Shown: positions 1 through 8,972 of the stretch, piece by piece
How positions within the stretch are numbered: position 1 is the stretch's first letter
Layout: the number at the start of each line of letters is the position of its first letter
Source of the DNA: ARS98 sp030744725
Lineage (GTDB): Bacteria; Planctomycetota; Planctomycetia; Pirellulales; Pirellulaceae
Reading direction: 5' to 3'
NCBI GenBank assembly: GCA_030744725.1
Contig: JASLPZ010000001.1
Coordinates: 23,411-87,410, forward strand
DNA: 64,000 nucleotides
The notes under the pieces: generated by a model
The model's input: only the letters and a program-made list of their open reading frames with translations
What the model was told of the DNA's origin: nothing
Database searches by the model: none
Translations under genes and position numbers: made by a program

Positions 1-960
1 CTGCACCACATTACGGACATGATCGAAGGAAGCTCGCTGACCGAAAGCCAGAAAGAACTCGCCAAACGTATCTTCACGCGACTCGGCGAAGCCGAAGCCA
101 AGGTCCACGGAACAACAATTCGGAAGGTGCATTTTCATGAGGTTGGCGCAGTCGATTCCATCGCGGATATCGTCGGCAGCGCGATCGGGCTGGATCTGTT
201 GGGGGTCGATCGAATTGTCTGTTCCCCAATTCCGACGGGCACTGGGCACATCATGATCGCACACGGACGGGTCGGTGTCCCGGCACCGGCCACGGCCGAA
301 CTGTTGACCGGCATCCCCCTGGAAGACTCGGCGATTGAGGCGGAATTGACCACTCCAACGGGTGCCGCAATCGTGGCCACCGTGGTTGATGAATTCGGGC
401 CGCTGCCGGGTATGACGATCAATGCGATCGGCTATGGGGCCGGCACGCGCGAACTGGACGAACAAGCCAACGTCGTACGATTGATCGTTGGCACGACCCC
501 AGAGAGCCTGCACGCTGATCAAGTGTCGGTTCTGGAAACGAATATCGACGACGTGGCCGGCGAAGTGATCGGCCACTGCACCACACTTCTGGCCGAATCC
601 GGCGCGTTGGATGTCTACACAACGGCAATTCAGATGAAAAAGAACCGCCCAGGCGTCAAGATCACCGTTCTATGTCAGGCAGGCGATATTGCCAAATTAG
701 AGAGGATTCTCTTTCGTGAAACCGCAACATTGGGGATCCGCCGCTGGTCGGCCAGCCGTCATAAACTCGACCGCCGCCCGCATGATGTCGAGACCCAGTG
801 GGGCCGCATCGAAGGCAAACTAGCGACGCTATCTGATGGCGGCACCAGCTTTTCGCCAGAATACGAGTCTTGCCGAAAGGTGGCCGCAGCGAGTAATGTC
901 CCGCTTAAGCAGATTTACGACGAGGCACGAAACGCGTGGCGGAAGGCGGACGCGAGGTAG
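1..960 (+). CDS. larC: LarC, nickel-pincer cofactor biosynthesis protein (5' end outside window)
   Basis: The frame is open from the first base, so the gene starts before the window; 319 codons of the C-terminal part are present, against about 400 residues in the family. LarC inserts nickel into the pyridinium-dithiocarboxylate mononucleotide cofactor used by lactate racemase-type enzymes, using CTP. Recognisable LarC (DUF111) stretches are the HFHEVGAVDSIADIVG segment, the GRVGVPAPATAELL segment, a TPTGAA motif and the ETNIDDVAGE segment that opens the C-terminal domain. The family assignment is firm; whether the host has a cognate LarA-type enzyme cannot be seen here. Confidence 0.93.
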   Translation: MHHITDMIEGSSLTESQKELAKRIFTRLGEAEAKVHGTTIRKVHFHEVGAVDSIADIVGSAIGLDLLGVDRIVCSPIPTGTGHIMIAHGRVGVPAPATAELLTGIPLEDSAIEAELTTPTGAAIVATVVDEFGPLPGMTINAIGYGAGTRELDEQANVVRLIVGTTPESLHADQVSVLETNIDDVAGEVIGHCTTLLAESGALDVYTTAIQMKKNRPGVKITVLCQAGDIAKLERILFRETATLGIRRWSASRHKLDRRPHDVETQWGRIEGKLATLSDGGTSFSPEYESCRKVAAASNVPLKQIYDEARNAWRKADAR

Positions 961-1030
961 CTGATACCCCTGTCGCCAAATTGCGGCGCGTGCCGTCCAG
1001 ACTTGCCGTCGATCGGAAGGAGCCGATCCT

Positions 1031-1693
1031 GTGCCCGAATCCATCAGTACGCCAGCAATCGCAGATTCTCTCGCGCGAGCAATTGCCGAAGGTCCCATCG
1101 TGGCCAGCATGGTGTCCGGCGCCATGCTGGCGCTCGGGATCGCGATGATGCTCGTGATCTTGTTGCGCCGATCGGGCAGGTACTATCACAAGCTGAAACG
1201 CCAGGCCAAAAGAGCGGCCAAACCGACTGCCCAGCAGACCCGACGCGAAGAGCAAATGGCGAACATGTTCGATCGCGCCAGCCCACTCTTGGATGCTCCA
1301 TCGACGGTCGTACGCTGGCAAGTGGAGATGCAAGAGCTAGCCCGCGAACTCAAGGCCGAAATCGACACGAAAATGAGGATCTTGCAAGTCCTCGTCCGAC
1401 GATCCAATGAAGCGGCCGAGCGGCTAGAAGCGGCTGCGGCACGCGCCGAACGACTCGGCTGTGTGGACCGCCGGCAAGCAGTTGAGCTTGACTCGATCGA
1501 ATCCCTGGCGGAAGACGCCGCGGCAAATCGAAGCGCAACCCCATCGCCTCCTGTGCCAGCCTATTCCGATCAGGTCTACGCGATGGCAGATTCCGGCACT
1601 AACGCGGCGGACATTGCCAATCACATTGGATTGCCCATCGGCGATGTCGAACTCGTACTGAGCCTACGATCACAATCGGGCGAATCTGTGTGA
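1031..1693 (+). CDS. Membrane-anchored coiled-coil protein with C-terminal helix-turn-helix-like motif
   Basis: The GTG start has AAGGAG at 1017-1022, 8 bases upstream. The 220-residue protein has one membrane helix at about residues 24-46, then a basic stretch, then a long charged helical region (about 85-150) likely to be a coiled coil. A C-terminal segment (about 185-215) reads like a small recognition fold, with an AADIANHIGLPIGDVELVL core. This layout resembles DUF6115/DUF2802-type proteins with an N-terminal anchor and a C-terminal domain like 'stage-specific' helix-turn-helix folds. Function is unknown; a cell-envelope or signalling role is only a guess. It follows larC by 70 bases. 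Confidence 0.75.
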   Translation: MPESISTPAIADSLARAIAEGPIVASMVSGAMLALGIAMMLVILLRRSGRYYHKLKRQAKRAAKPTAQQTRREEQMANMFDRASPLLDAPSTVVRWQVEMQELARELKAEIDTKMRILQVLVRRSNEAAERLEAAAARAERLGCVDRRQAVELDSIESLAEDAAANRSATPSPPVPAYSDQVYAMADSGTNAADIANHIGLPIGDVELVLSLRSQSGESV

Positions 1694-1726
1694 GTAGCTT
1701 GCGGGGCGTTTGCATGAAACAACATG

Positions 1727-1794
1727 TTGTGGGCCGGTCTCCCGACCCGGCCCACCTTCGCCACCCCGGCACGGTCGGGAGACCGTGCCACAAC
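1727..1794. repeat. Dispersed double-hairpin repeat (family A, copy 1)
   Basis: Two adjoining hairpins lie between convergent genes. The first pairs 1729-1739 with 1744-1755 (GTGGGCCGGTC arm, one extra C on the right arm). The second pairs 1768-1776 with 1781-1789 (GGCACGGTC arm, GGGA loop). The same two stem sequences recur at 47604-47696 and 49247-49344. As RNA it could end transcription from both sides, but there is no U tract. Confidence 0.75.
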
Positions 1795-1812
1795 ACGTGA
1801 GTAGCTTGAGGA

Positions 1813-3894
1813 CTAAGACGTCAGTCGCGTGAGCAAGTCGGAGATGCCAGCTTCGCCGTGGACTGGAGCCTGGCAGGCAAAGTTCTCGCAGACGTAGACC
1901 GTTGTGCCGCCTCCTGCCTGGCGTTTTCCCAGGAACAGCGGTGCCAGATGGGGCGATTGGTACTGATCCTCCGCATCGGCAGGACGACCGGCGATCACAC
2001 AATTGGGAAGGAAATGCCGTCTGAATCGTGCGGCTGTCTGCTGGATTCCAGAGGGGTCTTCACTGGACGCATCGGGTCCAACGAAGACGATTGCGCGCGT
2101 TGGGCCGATCAGTAGGTTCGCGGCAACAAGCATCTGTCCGGTGGCGGTCGGTGAGTTCATCATCGTCTCGTGCGCCATTTCCAGCGTGCCACGTGCCGCA
2201 TCCAAGTAGTCCGCACGACCGCACAACGTGCCAAGCCGCAATAACGCCGTCGCGGCCATCGAGTTTCCGCTGGGAACACTGCTGTCGTGAAGGTCCTTGT
2301 TCCGGGCAATCAACGCCTCGTGATCGTCAGCGGTAAAAAAGAAACCGCCTTGCTTCTGATCCGCAAAGTGAACCAACATCACATTGGCAAGGGCAACGGC
2401 TTCGTCGATCCAAGCCTCGTCAAAACTGGCTTCATACAACGTCACCATCGCACAAGTCAGGTACGCGTAATCGTCCAGATACGCAGCCAGTCTTGCCTTC
2501 CCATGTCGCCAACAATGCAACATGCGGCCGTTGTCGGCTCGTAAGTCGGACAGCAAGAATTTGGCGGCCCGGGCGGCCGCGTCGTAGTACTGCGGGGCAC
2601 CGAGGACCCCGGCGGCTCTGGCCAGCGCGTCGATCATCAGGCCGTTCCAACTGACCAGGACCTTGTCGTCTTTACCTGGACGAATGCGTCTTCCCCGCAC
2701 AGCACGCAACTTCGCACGCGAATCGGCCAGTTCGGCGCTCAATTCCCCGAGGTCCCAATTTCGCAGTCTTGCGGCCTGCTCGATGGTCCGAGGCAGATTC
2801 AGAATGTTCTGGCCCTCAAAATTGCCGACCTCTGTAACATCGTAAACGTCGCAAAACCGTTCCCCGCGTTGCTGGCCCAAGACTTCGCGAATTTCCGCAG
2901 GCGTCCAGACGTAGAACTTTCCTTCGACACCTTCACTGTCAGCATCCTCGGTGCTATGAAATCCGCCCTCATCGTCGGTCATTTCGCGGAGAATATACTC
3001 GATCGTCTCGCGCGCCACTTCCGCGTATTCTTGGTTCCCTGTCGCCAGGAACCCCTCTAGATAGGCACTGGTCAACAGGGCGTTGTCGTAAAACATTTTC
3101 TCGAAATGTGGCACCAACCAGCGCTGATCAACGGAGTAGCGAGCAAAGCCGCCGGCCAGATGATCGTAAATCCCGCCGTGCGCCATTTTGTCGAGGTTCA
3201 ATGTGACCATGCCGAGCCATTGGTCCTTTCTTGAGCGGGACCACGCCCGCAACAGTAACTGCAGATCCATTGGGTGCGGGAATTTTGGCGCACGCCCAAA
3301 TCCGCCATACGTGAAGTCAAACACGCGTTCCAACTTGGCGGCCGCCGCGCTGAATGAGTCTTCCGTAATGGTCGTGGAATCGGTCGTGGCGGCCGCAAAC
3401 TCGCAGAGGTGATCCGTCAATTTCCCTGCCTGCTCGACTGCGGCGTCGCGCCGGTTTTTCCACGCATCCGCAACGGCAATCAAGACTTGCTCAAACCCAG
3501 GCATCCCCTGCCGCGGTTCAGGGGGCCAGTAGGTCCCCCCATAAAATGGCTGCAGGTTGGGCGTCAGGAATACAGACATCGGCCAACCGCCATGGCCGGT
3601 CATCAACTGCACCGCGTTCATGTAAATCTGGTCAAGATCGGGCCGCTCTTCTCGGTCGACTTTCACGCAGACAAACAGCTCATTCATCTTCTCCGCAATG
3701 GCCTCGTTTTCGAAACTCTCGTGCTCCATCACATGGCACCAGTGACAGGCCGAGTAACCGATCGAAAGAAAAATCGGCTTATCATCAGCGCGTGAAAGTT
3801 CGTGCGCCTCGAGGCTCCAGGGATACCAGTCGACTGGATTGTCGGCGTGCTGCAACAAGTAAGGGCTGGATTCGTTGGCCAGTCGATTTGCCAT
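1813..3894 (-). CDS. DUF255 thioredoxin-domain protein (YyaL/SPATA20 family)
   Basis: The 693-residue protein starts with ANESSPYLLQHADNPVDWYPW, the hallmark of the family. It has a thioredoxin-like N-terminal domain with a CHWC motif (Cys50, Cys53) and then a long (alpha/alpha)6-barrel-like region of the six-hairpin glycosidase type. I chose the ATG at 3894 because AGGAG lies 7 bases before it and because longer versions would run into panB. No signal peptide is seen, so it is probably cytoplasmic. Biochemical function of the family is not settled. It lies 85 bases after panB on the same strand and may be co-transcribed. Confidence 0.9.
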   Translation of the reverse strand: MANRLANESSPYLLQHADNPVDWYPWSLEAHELSRADDKPIFLSIGYSACHWCHVMEHESFENEAIAEKMNELFVCVKVDREERPDLDQIYMNAVQLMTGHGGWPMSVFLTPNLQPFYGGTYWPPEPRQGMPGFEQVLIAVADAWKNRRDAAVEQAGKLTDHLCEFAAATTDSTTITEDSFSAAAAKLERVFDFTYGGFGRAPKFPHPMDLQLLLRAWSRSRKDQWLGMVTLNLDKMAHGGIYDHLAGGFARYSVDQRWLVPHFEKMFYDNALLTSAYLEGFLATGNQEYAEVARETIEYILREMTDDEGGFHSTEDADSEGVEGKFYVWTPAEIREVLGQQRGERFCDVYDVTEVGNFEGQNILNLPRTIEQAARLRNWDLGELSAELADSRAKLRAVRGRRIRPGKDDKVLVSWNGLMIDALARAAGVLGAPQYYDAAARAAKFLLSDLRADNGRMLHCWRHGKARLAAYLDDYAYLTCAMVTLYEASFDEAWIDEAVALANVMLVHFADQKQGGFFFTADDHEALIARNKDLHDSSVPSGNSMAATALLRLGTLCGRADYLDAARGTLEMAHETMMNSPTATGQMLVAANLLIGPTRAIVFVGPDASSEDPSGIQQTAARFRRHFLPNCVIAGRPADAEDQYQSPHLAPLFLGKRQAGGGTTVYVCENFACQAPVHGEAGISDLLTRLTS

Positions 3895-3979
3895 CGGTGG
3901 CTCCTGCTTTGCCGTCACCCGCCGACGCATCGGCGGGAAGCAATCGATGGCGACGATTCGGGGGACAGCGGCAAACGGA

Positions 3980-4846
3980 CTATTTGTAAGATTCGACGCC
4001 TTCAGGAAAGCGTCCTTTTCGAACGTCTTCGCAAAACTCGTCTGCCGCGGCTCGGATCGTCTCCGCGAGATTCGTGTACTGGCGAGCAAAACGAGGGACG
4101 TAACCGCTGGTGAGTCCCAGCACATCGTGCGTTACCAAGACTTGTCCGTCACACTGCGGGCCGGCACCAATGCCGATCGTTGGAACTGACAACGCATCCG
4201 TGATCTTTCCGGCAATTTCGGTCGGAATGCACTCCATCAGCACTGCGAACGCGCCAGACTGTTCGGCGGTCAGTGCGTCATTCAACAGCCGCGATTCGTC
4301 ACGTTGTACCTTGTATCCACCCAACTGATGAACAGCCTGCGGGCTCAACCCAACGTGTGCCATGACCGGGATGCCGGCGCCCGCTAGCCCGCTGATGATC
4401 TCAGCCTGCTCGGCACCACACTCCAATTTGACCGCCTGACAACGGGTCTCCTTCAAAATGCGAGCCGCGTTCTCGATGGCTCTGTGCACGCCAAGCCGGT
4501 ACGTCGGAAAGGGCATGTCGACGATCACCAGGGCCTGTTGGACGGCACGTCCGACGATCTCGGCGTGATAAATAATTTGGTCCATCGTAACGGGAAGGGT
4601 GTTTTCATGCCCTTGCACCACCACGGAAACACTGTCACCGACCAGGATTCCATCGACTCCAGCCTCGTCCAGCAGTTGGGCGAGAGGGTAATCGTAGGCC
4701 GTCAGCATCGTGATTTTCCGGCCCTCAGACTTCATTTTCTGAAAATCCGGCGCTGTCTTCCGCCTTGGCTTGGACTTCGGCGGAGGCTCTGGTGTTGGCT
4801 GTTCTGTCATGTCTCGCATTGTGACCGTCGAATTCGATAGTGACAA
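3980..4846 (-). CDS. panB: 3-methyl-2-oxobutanoate hydroxymethyltransferase (ketopantoate hydroxymethyltransferase)
   Basis: PanB transfers a hydroxymethyl group from 5,10-methylene-tetrahydrofolate to 2-oxoisovalerate, the first committed step of pantothenate and coenzyme A synthesis. Family motifs are clear: KITMLTAYDYPLAQLLDEAG, ILVGDSVSVVVQG (metal-binding Asp), VIVDMPFPTY, IPVMAHVGLSPQ, the catalytic-Glu segment LMECIP and IGIGAGPQCDGQVLV. The first ~25 residues are a Pro/Lys-rich tail not seen in most homologues, and internal ATGs at 4819 and 4810 are equally good starts; no Shine-Dalgarno site separates them. Cytoplasmic homodecamer in the known family. Confidence 0.96.
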   Translation of the reverse strand: MSLSNSTVTMRDMTEQPTPEPPPKSKPRRKTAPDFQKMKSEGRKITMLTAYDYPLAQLLDEAGVDGILVGDSVSVVVQGHENTLPVTMDQIIYHAEIVGRAVQQALVIVDMPFPTYRLGVHRAIENAARILKETRCQAVKLECGAEQAEIISGLAGAGIPVMAHVGLSPQAVHQLGGYKVQRDESRLLNDALTAEQSGAFAVLMECIPTEIAGKITDALSVPTIGIGAGPQCDGQVLVTHDVLGLTSGYVPRFARQYTNLAETIRAAADEFCEDVRKGRFPEGVESYK

Positions 4847-4921
4847 CTGGCAGGGCAGTTTTGGCCCCTCCCACCACAGACTCTTTCTCGTAGTCCAAAG
4901 TGAAAAAGTCTGACCAAGGCG

Positions 4922-6244
4922 TTAGCGCACTTGGGCGAGGTCTTCCGGACGGCTGATATCGGTCGACTCCTCTTCTGGTCGCCAAGTAATTGTCAACCAC
5001 GCCTCGTCTTCCGACCAACGGGTCGCAAACTTCCCTGTTTCAATGTGTTGGCGGACGGTCTCCAGCGCGGAGGATTCTCCTTCCGCGAGTTGCTGCAACC
5101 TTGAAGTCATCTCGGTTGCAGCGTCAGATTGCGAAGCTTGAACGAACACCGATGAATGCAATTGCACAACCAGATGCACATTAGGTTCAGTTTCTGGTGG
5201 CGCGGGCAGCGTGGACGGGGGCGCGTCGGTTGTCACGGCCAATCTCAACATCGCCTCCGTGGTCGAGAATCCCAATCGAGAATCCCGAACCAAAGGCAAA
5301 TCGCCGTTCGTCTCCAAGAACTCGCGCATCATTCGATTCAACCGTTCGACGTTGTCTTTGGCAGTCGCTTCAAAGACACGATTGATGCGTTGGCGCTCTT
5401 GCTGCTGGGCAATCTGATCGGCGGTTGGCTTACTCGCTTGGACGCGACGTTTCGCAATTCGCGTCACAAGACCGGACAAGGCACGCGCGGAAGTCGATAC
5501 GCTGCTTTTAATAAACCGATTAATCGTCGAGAGTTCCTTGGGTTCGACTAACACACCCGTTTCGGTCAAGTTGACACGAACACTTTTTTCGAAATCCGTC
5601 AGACTCTGTGAATGGACCCGGGCAACGGAGACGTTACCAACGGTCCGACTTGCCACTTGCCCGCGAATTGGAATCTCCAAGACTGCCTTGGTGACGTTTG
5701 GAATCAACACGAGATTGGCTGACGCTGTAGTATGTGCCCAGCCTCGAATCGGTACGCCAAGAATGGTCGTCGCCAAAGGCTGGGTCCGATCAACATTCTG
5801 CACGAAGCGGTTAAGGAACTCGCGTGAGAGTGTCACTGACGCAATGACATGCTTCGACGTCGAAACAGGTGGATCGGCTATGCGAGACGCATCTTCGGGT
5901 CCGTGCAGCAGGGGACCGGACGGAAGACTCGGCTTGAGCACCACATGGATGCTCGACACGTACGCCCGATCCGGTTCGCTCAGCCGATCCAATGGGACAG
6001 TCGTCAGCCGTTGGTTTTCCTTCAACAAACGAACCACCTGTTCGCCAATTCCAACCAACTTGCCGCGTACGCTGTAGTAGCCACTATCGTCCTGCCAGAC
6101 CCGCTGTGGTTGTCCCGTGACGATCACAACGACGGAATCTGACGGATCCTCCGACCGTACCCACGTTGGCTGCCAAACAGCAGTGAACAAGACCACGCAG
6201 AAAACAGCTCGAGAGCATCGTGCGTTCATCGTTGCTCGCTTCAT
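4922..6244 (-). CDS. Secreted protein with N-terminal SHD1-like domain, function unknown
   Basis: From the ATG at 6244 the protein has 440 residues and opens with a signal peptide (a second ATG at 6229 would also give one); longer starts up to 6379 place about 45 non-signal residues before it and are less likely. After the signal peptide is a short unit (QRVWQDDSGYYSVRGKLVG, then VRLLKENQRLTTVPLDRLS) that matches the SLA1-homology-1 pattern common in planctomycete exported proteins. The remaining ~330 residues show no motif I recognise apart from a basic Arg/Lys-Gln stretch in the middle. Probably periplasmic. It may be the first gene of a minus-strand group with panB and the DUF255 gene. Confidence 0.75.
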   Translation of the reverse strand: MKRATMNARCSRAVFCVVLFTAVWQPTWVRSEDPSDSVVVIVTGQPQRVWQDDSGYYSVRGKLVGIGEQVVRLLKENQRLTTVPLDRLSEPDRAYVSSIHVVLKPSLPSGPLLHGPEDASRIADPPVSTSKHVIASVTLSREFLNRFVQNVDRTQPLATTILGVPIRGWAHTTASANLVLIPNVTKAVLEIPIRGQVASRTVGNVSVARVHSQSLTDFEKSVRVNLTETGVLVEPKELSTINRFIKSSVSTSARALSGLVTRIAKRRVQASKPTADQIAQQQERQRINRVFEATAKDNVERLNRMMREFLETNGDLPLVRDSRLGFSTTEAMLRLAVTTDAPPSTLPAPPETEPNVHLVVQLHSSVFVQASQSDAATEMTSRLQQLAEGESSALETVRQHIETGKFATRWSEDEAWLTITWRPEEESTDISRPEDLAQVR

Positions 6245-6640
6245 CACAAGGTCGTTCAACTTCGAAGCGTCTGACATGGCGCTTCCGCTGTCGTGATGAT
6301 ATCCGTGCAAGCCCAGCAAGGCCAAGTACTTGAGGGAAACTTTTACGCTATGACGCACCACCAGTTGCAGGTTACCCATTTTTCGCTCATCCTAACGCGG
6401 TAGGGCCGCAGCAGATTGGGAACGTGTCCGTATTTTGTACGCTCCCCGACCAACCAGCGGTCCGTGCCCGTCGCTCGCCAAACATGTGCACCGAGCGAGC
6501 GTGTCCCGAAGCTAGATTCGAACATCATTCAAAATCGCTGGGATCCCGTGCAATTCCCGCAGATGCTGCAGTGTGTCGCGCGAAACAACCTGTCCCCCAA
6601 AAGCCCGCCCGATCTGCTCTCAAAACGACAAGGAGCTTCC
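6245..6640. other. 396-base divergent intergenic region with a dispersed repeat (family B)
   Basis: This stretch separates the minus-strand SHD1-like gene from the plus-strand PQQ gene and must carry promoters for both, but I could not pick out convincing -35/-10 pairs. Its middle (6393-6480) is a copy of dispersed repeat family B, starting with TAACGCGG and containing CGCTCCCCGACCAACC and GTGCCCGTCGCT. Related copies lie at 18155-18205 and 37691-37770. An AAGGAG at 6630-6635 is the ribosome binding site of the downstream gene. Confidence 0.6.
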
Positions 6641-7951
6641 ATGCATCCCTCGAATGCCTGCTTAACGGCAATTCTCCTACTGACAATTGGCCTCTCAGCT
6701 GGGCTTGCCGACGATTGGCCTCAATGGCGCGGTGCCGACCGCGACGGCGTGTGGCGAGAAACTGGCCTGGTGGATCGCTTCGAGTTCGAGCAGATCGAAA
6801 TTCGCTGGCGGCAACCGATTGGCCCTGGCTACAGTGGACCAACGGTGGCCGATGGACGCGTGTTCGTGACCGATCGACAAGCCCAACCCGAACAGGTCGA
6901 GCGAGTGCATTGCTTTGACTGGAAGCTGGGTAGCAAGCTTTGGACATTCTCGTACCCCAGCGAATATACCATCAACTATGAAGCCGGCCCCCGAGCTTCC
7001 GTCACCGTCGAAGACAACCGCGCCTTCGTGCTGGGCGCGATGGGACATCTCCATTGCTTGGACGCCGGCACGGGCAAAGTCCTCTGGAAACGCGACCTGA
7101 ATCAAGAGTATTCCATTTCCAAGAATCGGCGCATGCCAATTTGGGGAATCGCCGCCGCACCATTAATCTACGAAGATCTGGTGATCGTCCATATCGGCGC
7201 AGCAAACAACGCATCGATCGTGGCATTTGACAAGAAATATGGCGACCCGCAGTGGAAGGCACTGCGCGACCGTGCCCAGTATTCCGCCCCCATTCTGATC
7301 GAACAAGCGGGCCAGACCGTGATGGTTTGCTGGACCGGCGACAGCGTCGCCGGGCTGGACCCGGCCACAGGTAAAGTCTTTTGGCGACATCCGATGGCAC
7401 CGTCGCGCATGCCAATCGGGGTCGCGACACCGGTTGTCAGCGGTGACCGCCTGTTCGTCACATCATTTTACGATGGCTCGCTGATGCTACGATTGCGACA
7501 GGACAAACCGGCCGTCGAGCAACTTTGGCGACGTATGGGTGATAGTGAACAACAGACCGACGCGCTGCATTCGATCATTAGCACACCATTGTTCATGGAC
7601 GACTACATTTACGGCACGGATAGCTACGGTGAATTGCGCTGTTTGAAAGCCGCCAGCGGCGACCGTGTATGGGAAGACTTGACCGCAACGCCCAAAGCGC
7701 GCTGGAGCAATCTACACTTCGTCCAGAATGGCGACCGCACTTGGATGTTCAACGAAAGGGGCGAGTTGATCATTTGCAAGCTATCGCCACAAGGCTTTGA
7801 CGAGATCAGCCGCGCTAAACTGATCGAGCCTACACGAAACCAGTTGAATAAACGCGGTGGCGTCTGCTGGTCTCACCCCGCCTTCGCAAATCGACACATA
7901 TTTATCCGCAATGACAAGGAAATTGTGTGTGCGAGTTTAGAAGCGCGATAG
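6641..7951 (+). CDS. Secreted PQQ-like beta-propeller protein
   Basis: The 436-residue product has a signal peptide (about residues 1-22) followed at once by DDWPQWRGADRDGVW, the usual first strand of planctomycete outer-membrane-protein-assembly/PQQ-like propellers. Repeated blade signatures are visible, such as HCLDAGTGKVLWKRDL, VAGLDPATGKVFWRH and RCLKAASGDRVWED. The start at 6641 has AAGGAG 5 bases upstream. These proteins are periplasmic; some bind PQQ, others only share the fold, and nothing here proves a catalytic role. Confidence 0.88.
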   Translation: MHPSNACLTAILLLTIGLSAGLADDWPQWRGADRDGVWRETGLVDRFEFEQIEIRWRQPIGPGYSGPTVADGRVFVTDRQAQPEQVERVHCFDWKLGSKLWTFSYPSEYTINYEAGPRASVTVEDNRAFVLGAMGHLHCLDAGTGKVLWKRDLNQEYSISKNRRMPIWGIAAAPLIYEDLVIVHIGAANNASIVAFDKKYGDPQWKALRDRAQYSAPILIEQAGQTVMVCWTGDSVAGLDPATGKVFWRHPMAPSRMPIGVATPVVSGDRLFVTSFYDGSLMLRLRQDKPAVEQLWRRMGDSEQQTDALHSIISTPLFMDDYIYGTDSYGELRCLKAASGDRVWEDLTATPKARWSNLHFVQNGDRTWMFNERGELIICKLSPQGFDEISRAKLIEPTRNQLNKRGGVCWSHPAFANRHIFIRNDKEIVCASLEAR

Positions 7952-8096
7952 GACACGCCACAACCGGTTTTTCATAACCGGTGGAAGACGATCAAAGGGG
8001 GCAGGACTCATTGATGCCTAACTCCTTACCTGAAAGCATCTTCTGTCTCTCAGCCCGTTGCGCCTCGAGAAACTTTCATATTCGTTCTTGCTTTAT

Positions 8097-8116
8097 TAGT
8101 ATACTTACGTACACTA
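8097..8116. promoter_or_regulatory. Palindromic operator candidate upstream of imuA
   Basis: The 20-mer TAGTATACTTACGTACACTA is a near-perfect inverted repeat: 16 of 20 positions are self-complementary and the half-site is TAGTrTAC. It contains TATACT, a good -10 match, and ends 40 bases before the imuA ATG. imuA-imuB-dnaE2 cassettes in other bacteria are controlled by LexA, so this is a natural candidate for an SOS-type operator, but no lexA is in view and the site does not match the well-known LexA boxes exactly. Confidence 0.5.
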
Positions 8117-8156
8117 TTTGCCCGATAATGAAATAATGACATTCCCGAGGCAAATC

Positions 8157-8972
8157 ATGCACCCGCACCCAAAAATCCGTGAACTCGATTCGCTGCTACG
8201 CCGACTGGAGCGGCCTGAGAGCGTCCACGCGCGCCGACGTATTTCTACCGGTTGTGGCCCCCTGGATACAGCTTTGCCGGGACGAGGGTTGTTGCGAGGT
8301 TCGTTGGTCGAGTGGTTGGGCGATGGGCCAGGCTGTGGCACTGGGATGCTGGCGTTGCGTGCCGCACGTGAAGCATGTCGCGAGGGTGGAGCGTTGGTAG
8401 TAATCGACCCACAGCACAATTTTCATCCACCAGCCGCAGTCGCTGGGGGATTGGATTTGCAGCGTACGATCGTGGTTCGCCGGGTGCAGTGCAAACAGGA
8501 GCGACAGGGCCAACGGGGCACGCAGGACCAATGGGACAAGCGGGGCCAATGGGCGCTCGATCAGGCGTTGCGTTGTCCGCATGTCGCAGCCGTGGTCGCT
8601 TGGCCACAACAATTGGACAGCCGCGTTTTTCGTCGTTTGCAATTGGCGGTCGAGACCAGTGGTTGTTTGGGCCTGCTGGTTCGTCCCGCAGCCGCGCAGC
8701 GGGAATCTTCTTGGGCTGATGTGCGATTGTTGATCTCTCCTGTCGCACATGCTCCGGCAAGCGACAACCGGAACAACGCATCACACACGGATCCCGGCGC
8801 CTTGAGTTGGCGGTTGAAAATTGCATTACTGCGCTGCCGCGGTGGTTCGACACAGCGGACGGTCGACTTGGAAATTGACGAGCGGACAGGTGACATTCAT
8901 GCAGCGCATCCTGGCAATCTGGCTACCCAATTGGCCGATTCAACGGTTGATTCACGACAAGCCCGAGCTTGA
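8157..8972 (+). CDS. imuA: ImuA, RecA-like translesion mutagenesis protein
   Basis: 271 residues from the ATG at 8157, which has GAGG 6 bases upstream; earlier in-frame starts (ATG 8136, TTG 8118) lack such a site and 8118 would overlap the end of the operator region. The body begins with IRELDSLLRRLERPESV, then a degenerate P-loop region (GDGPGCGTG) and VVIDPQHNF-type Walker B surroundings, typical of the SulA/RecA-like ImuA family. ImuA works with ImuB and DnaE2 in error-prone DNA synthesis across damage. It overlaps imuB by 74 bases, showing translational coupling. Confidence 0.9.
   Translation: MHPHPKIRELDSLLRRLERPESVHARRRISTGCGPLDTALPGRGLLRGSLVEWLGDGPGCGTGMLALRAAREACREGGALVVIDPQHNFHPPAAVAGGLDLQRTIVVRRVQCKQERQGQRGTQDQWDKRGQWALDQALRCPHVAAVVAWPQQLDSRVFRRLQLAVETSGCLGLLVRPAAAQRESSWADVRLLISPVAHAPASDNRNNASHTDPGALSWRLKIALLRCRGGSTQRTVDLEIDERTGDIHAAHPGNLATQLADSTVDSRQARA

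Noticed and set aside
3895..4125. 77-residue N-terminal extension of the DUF255 protein
   Set aside because: It would overlap panB, while the ATG at 3894 has a good ribosome binding site and the family start.
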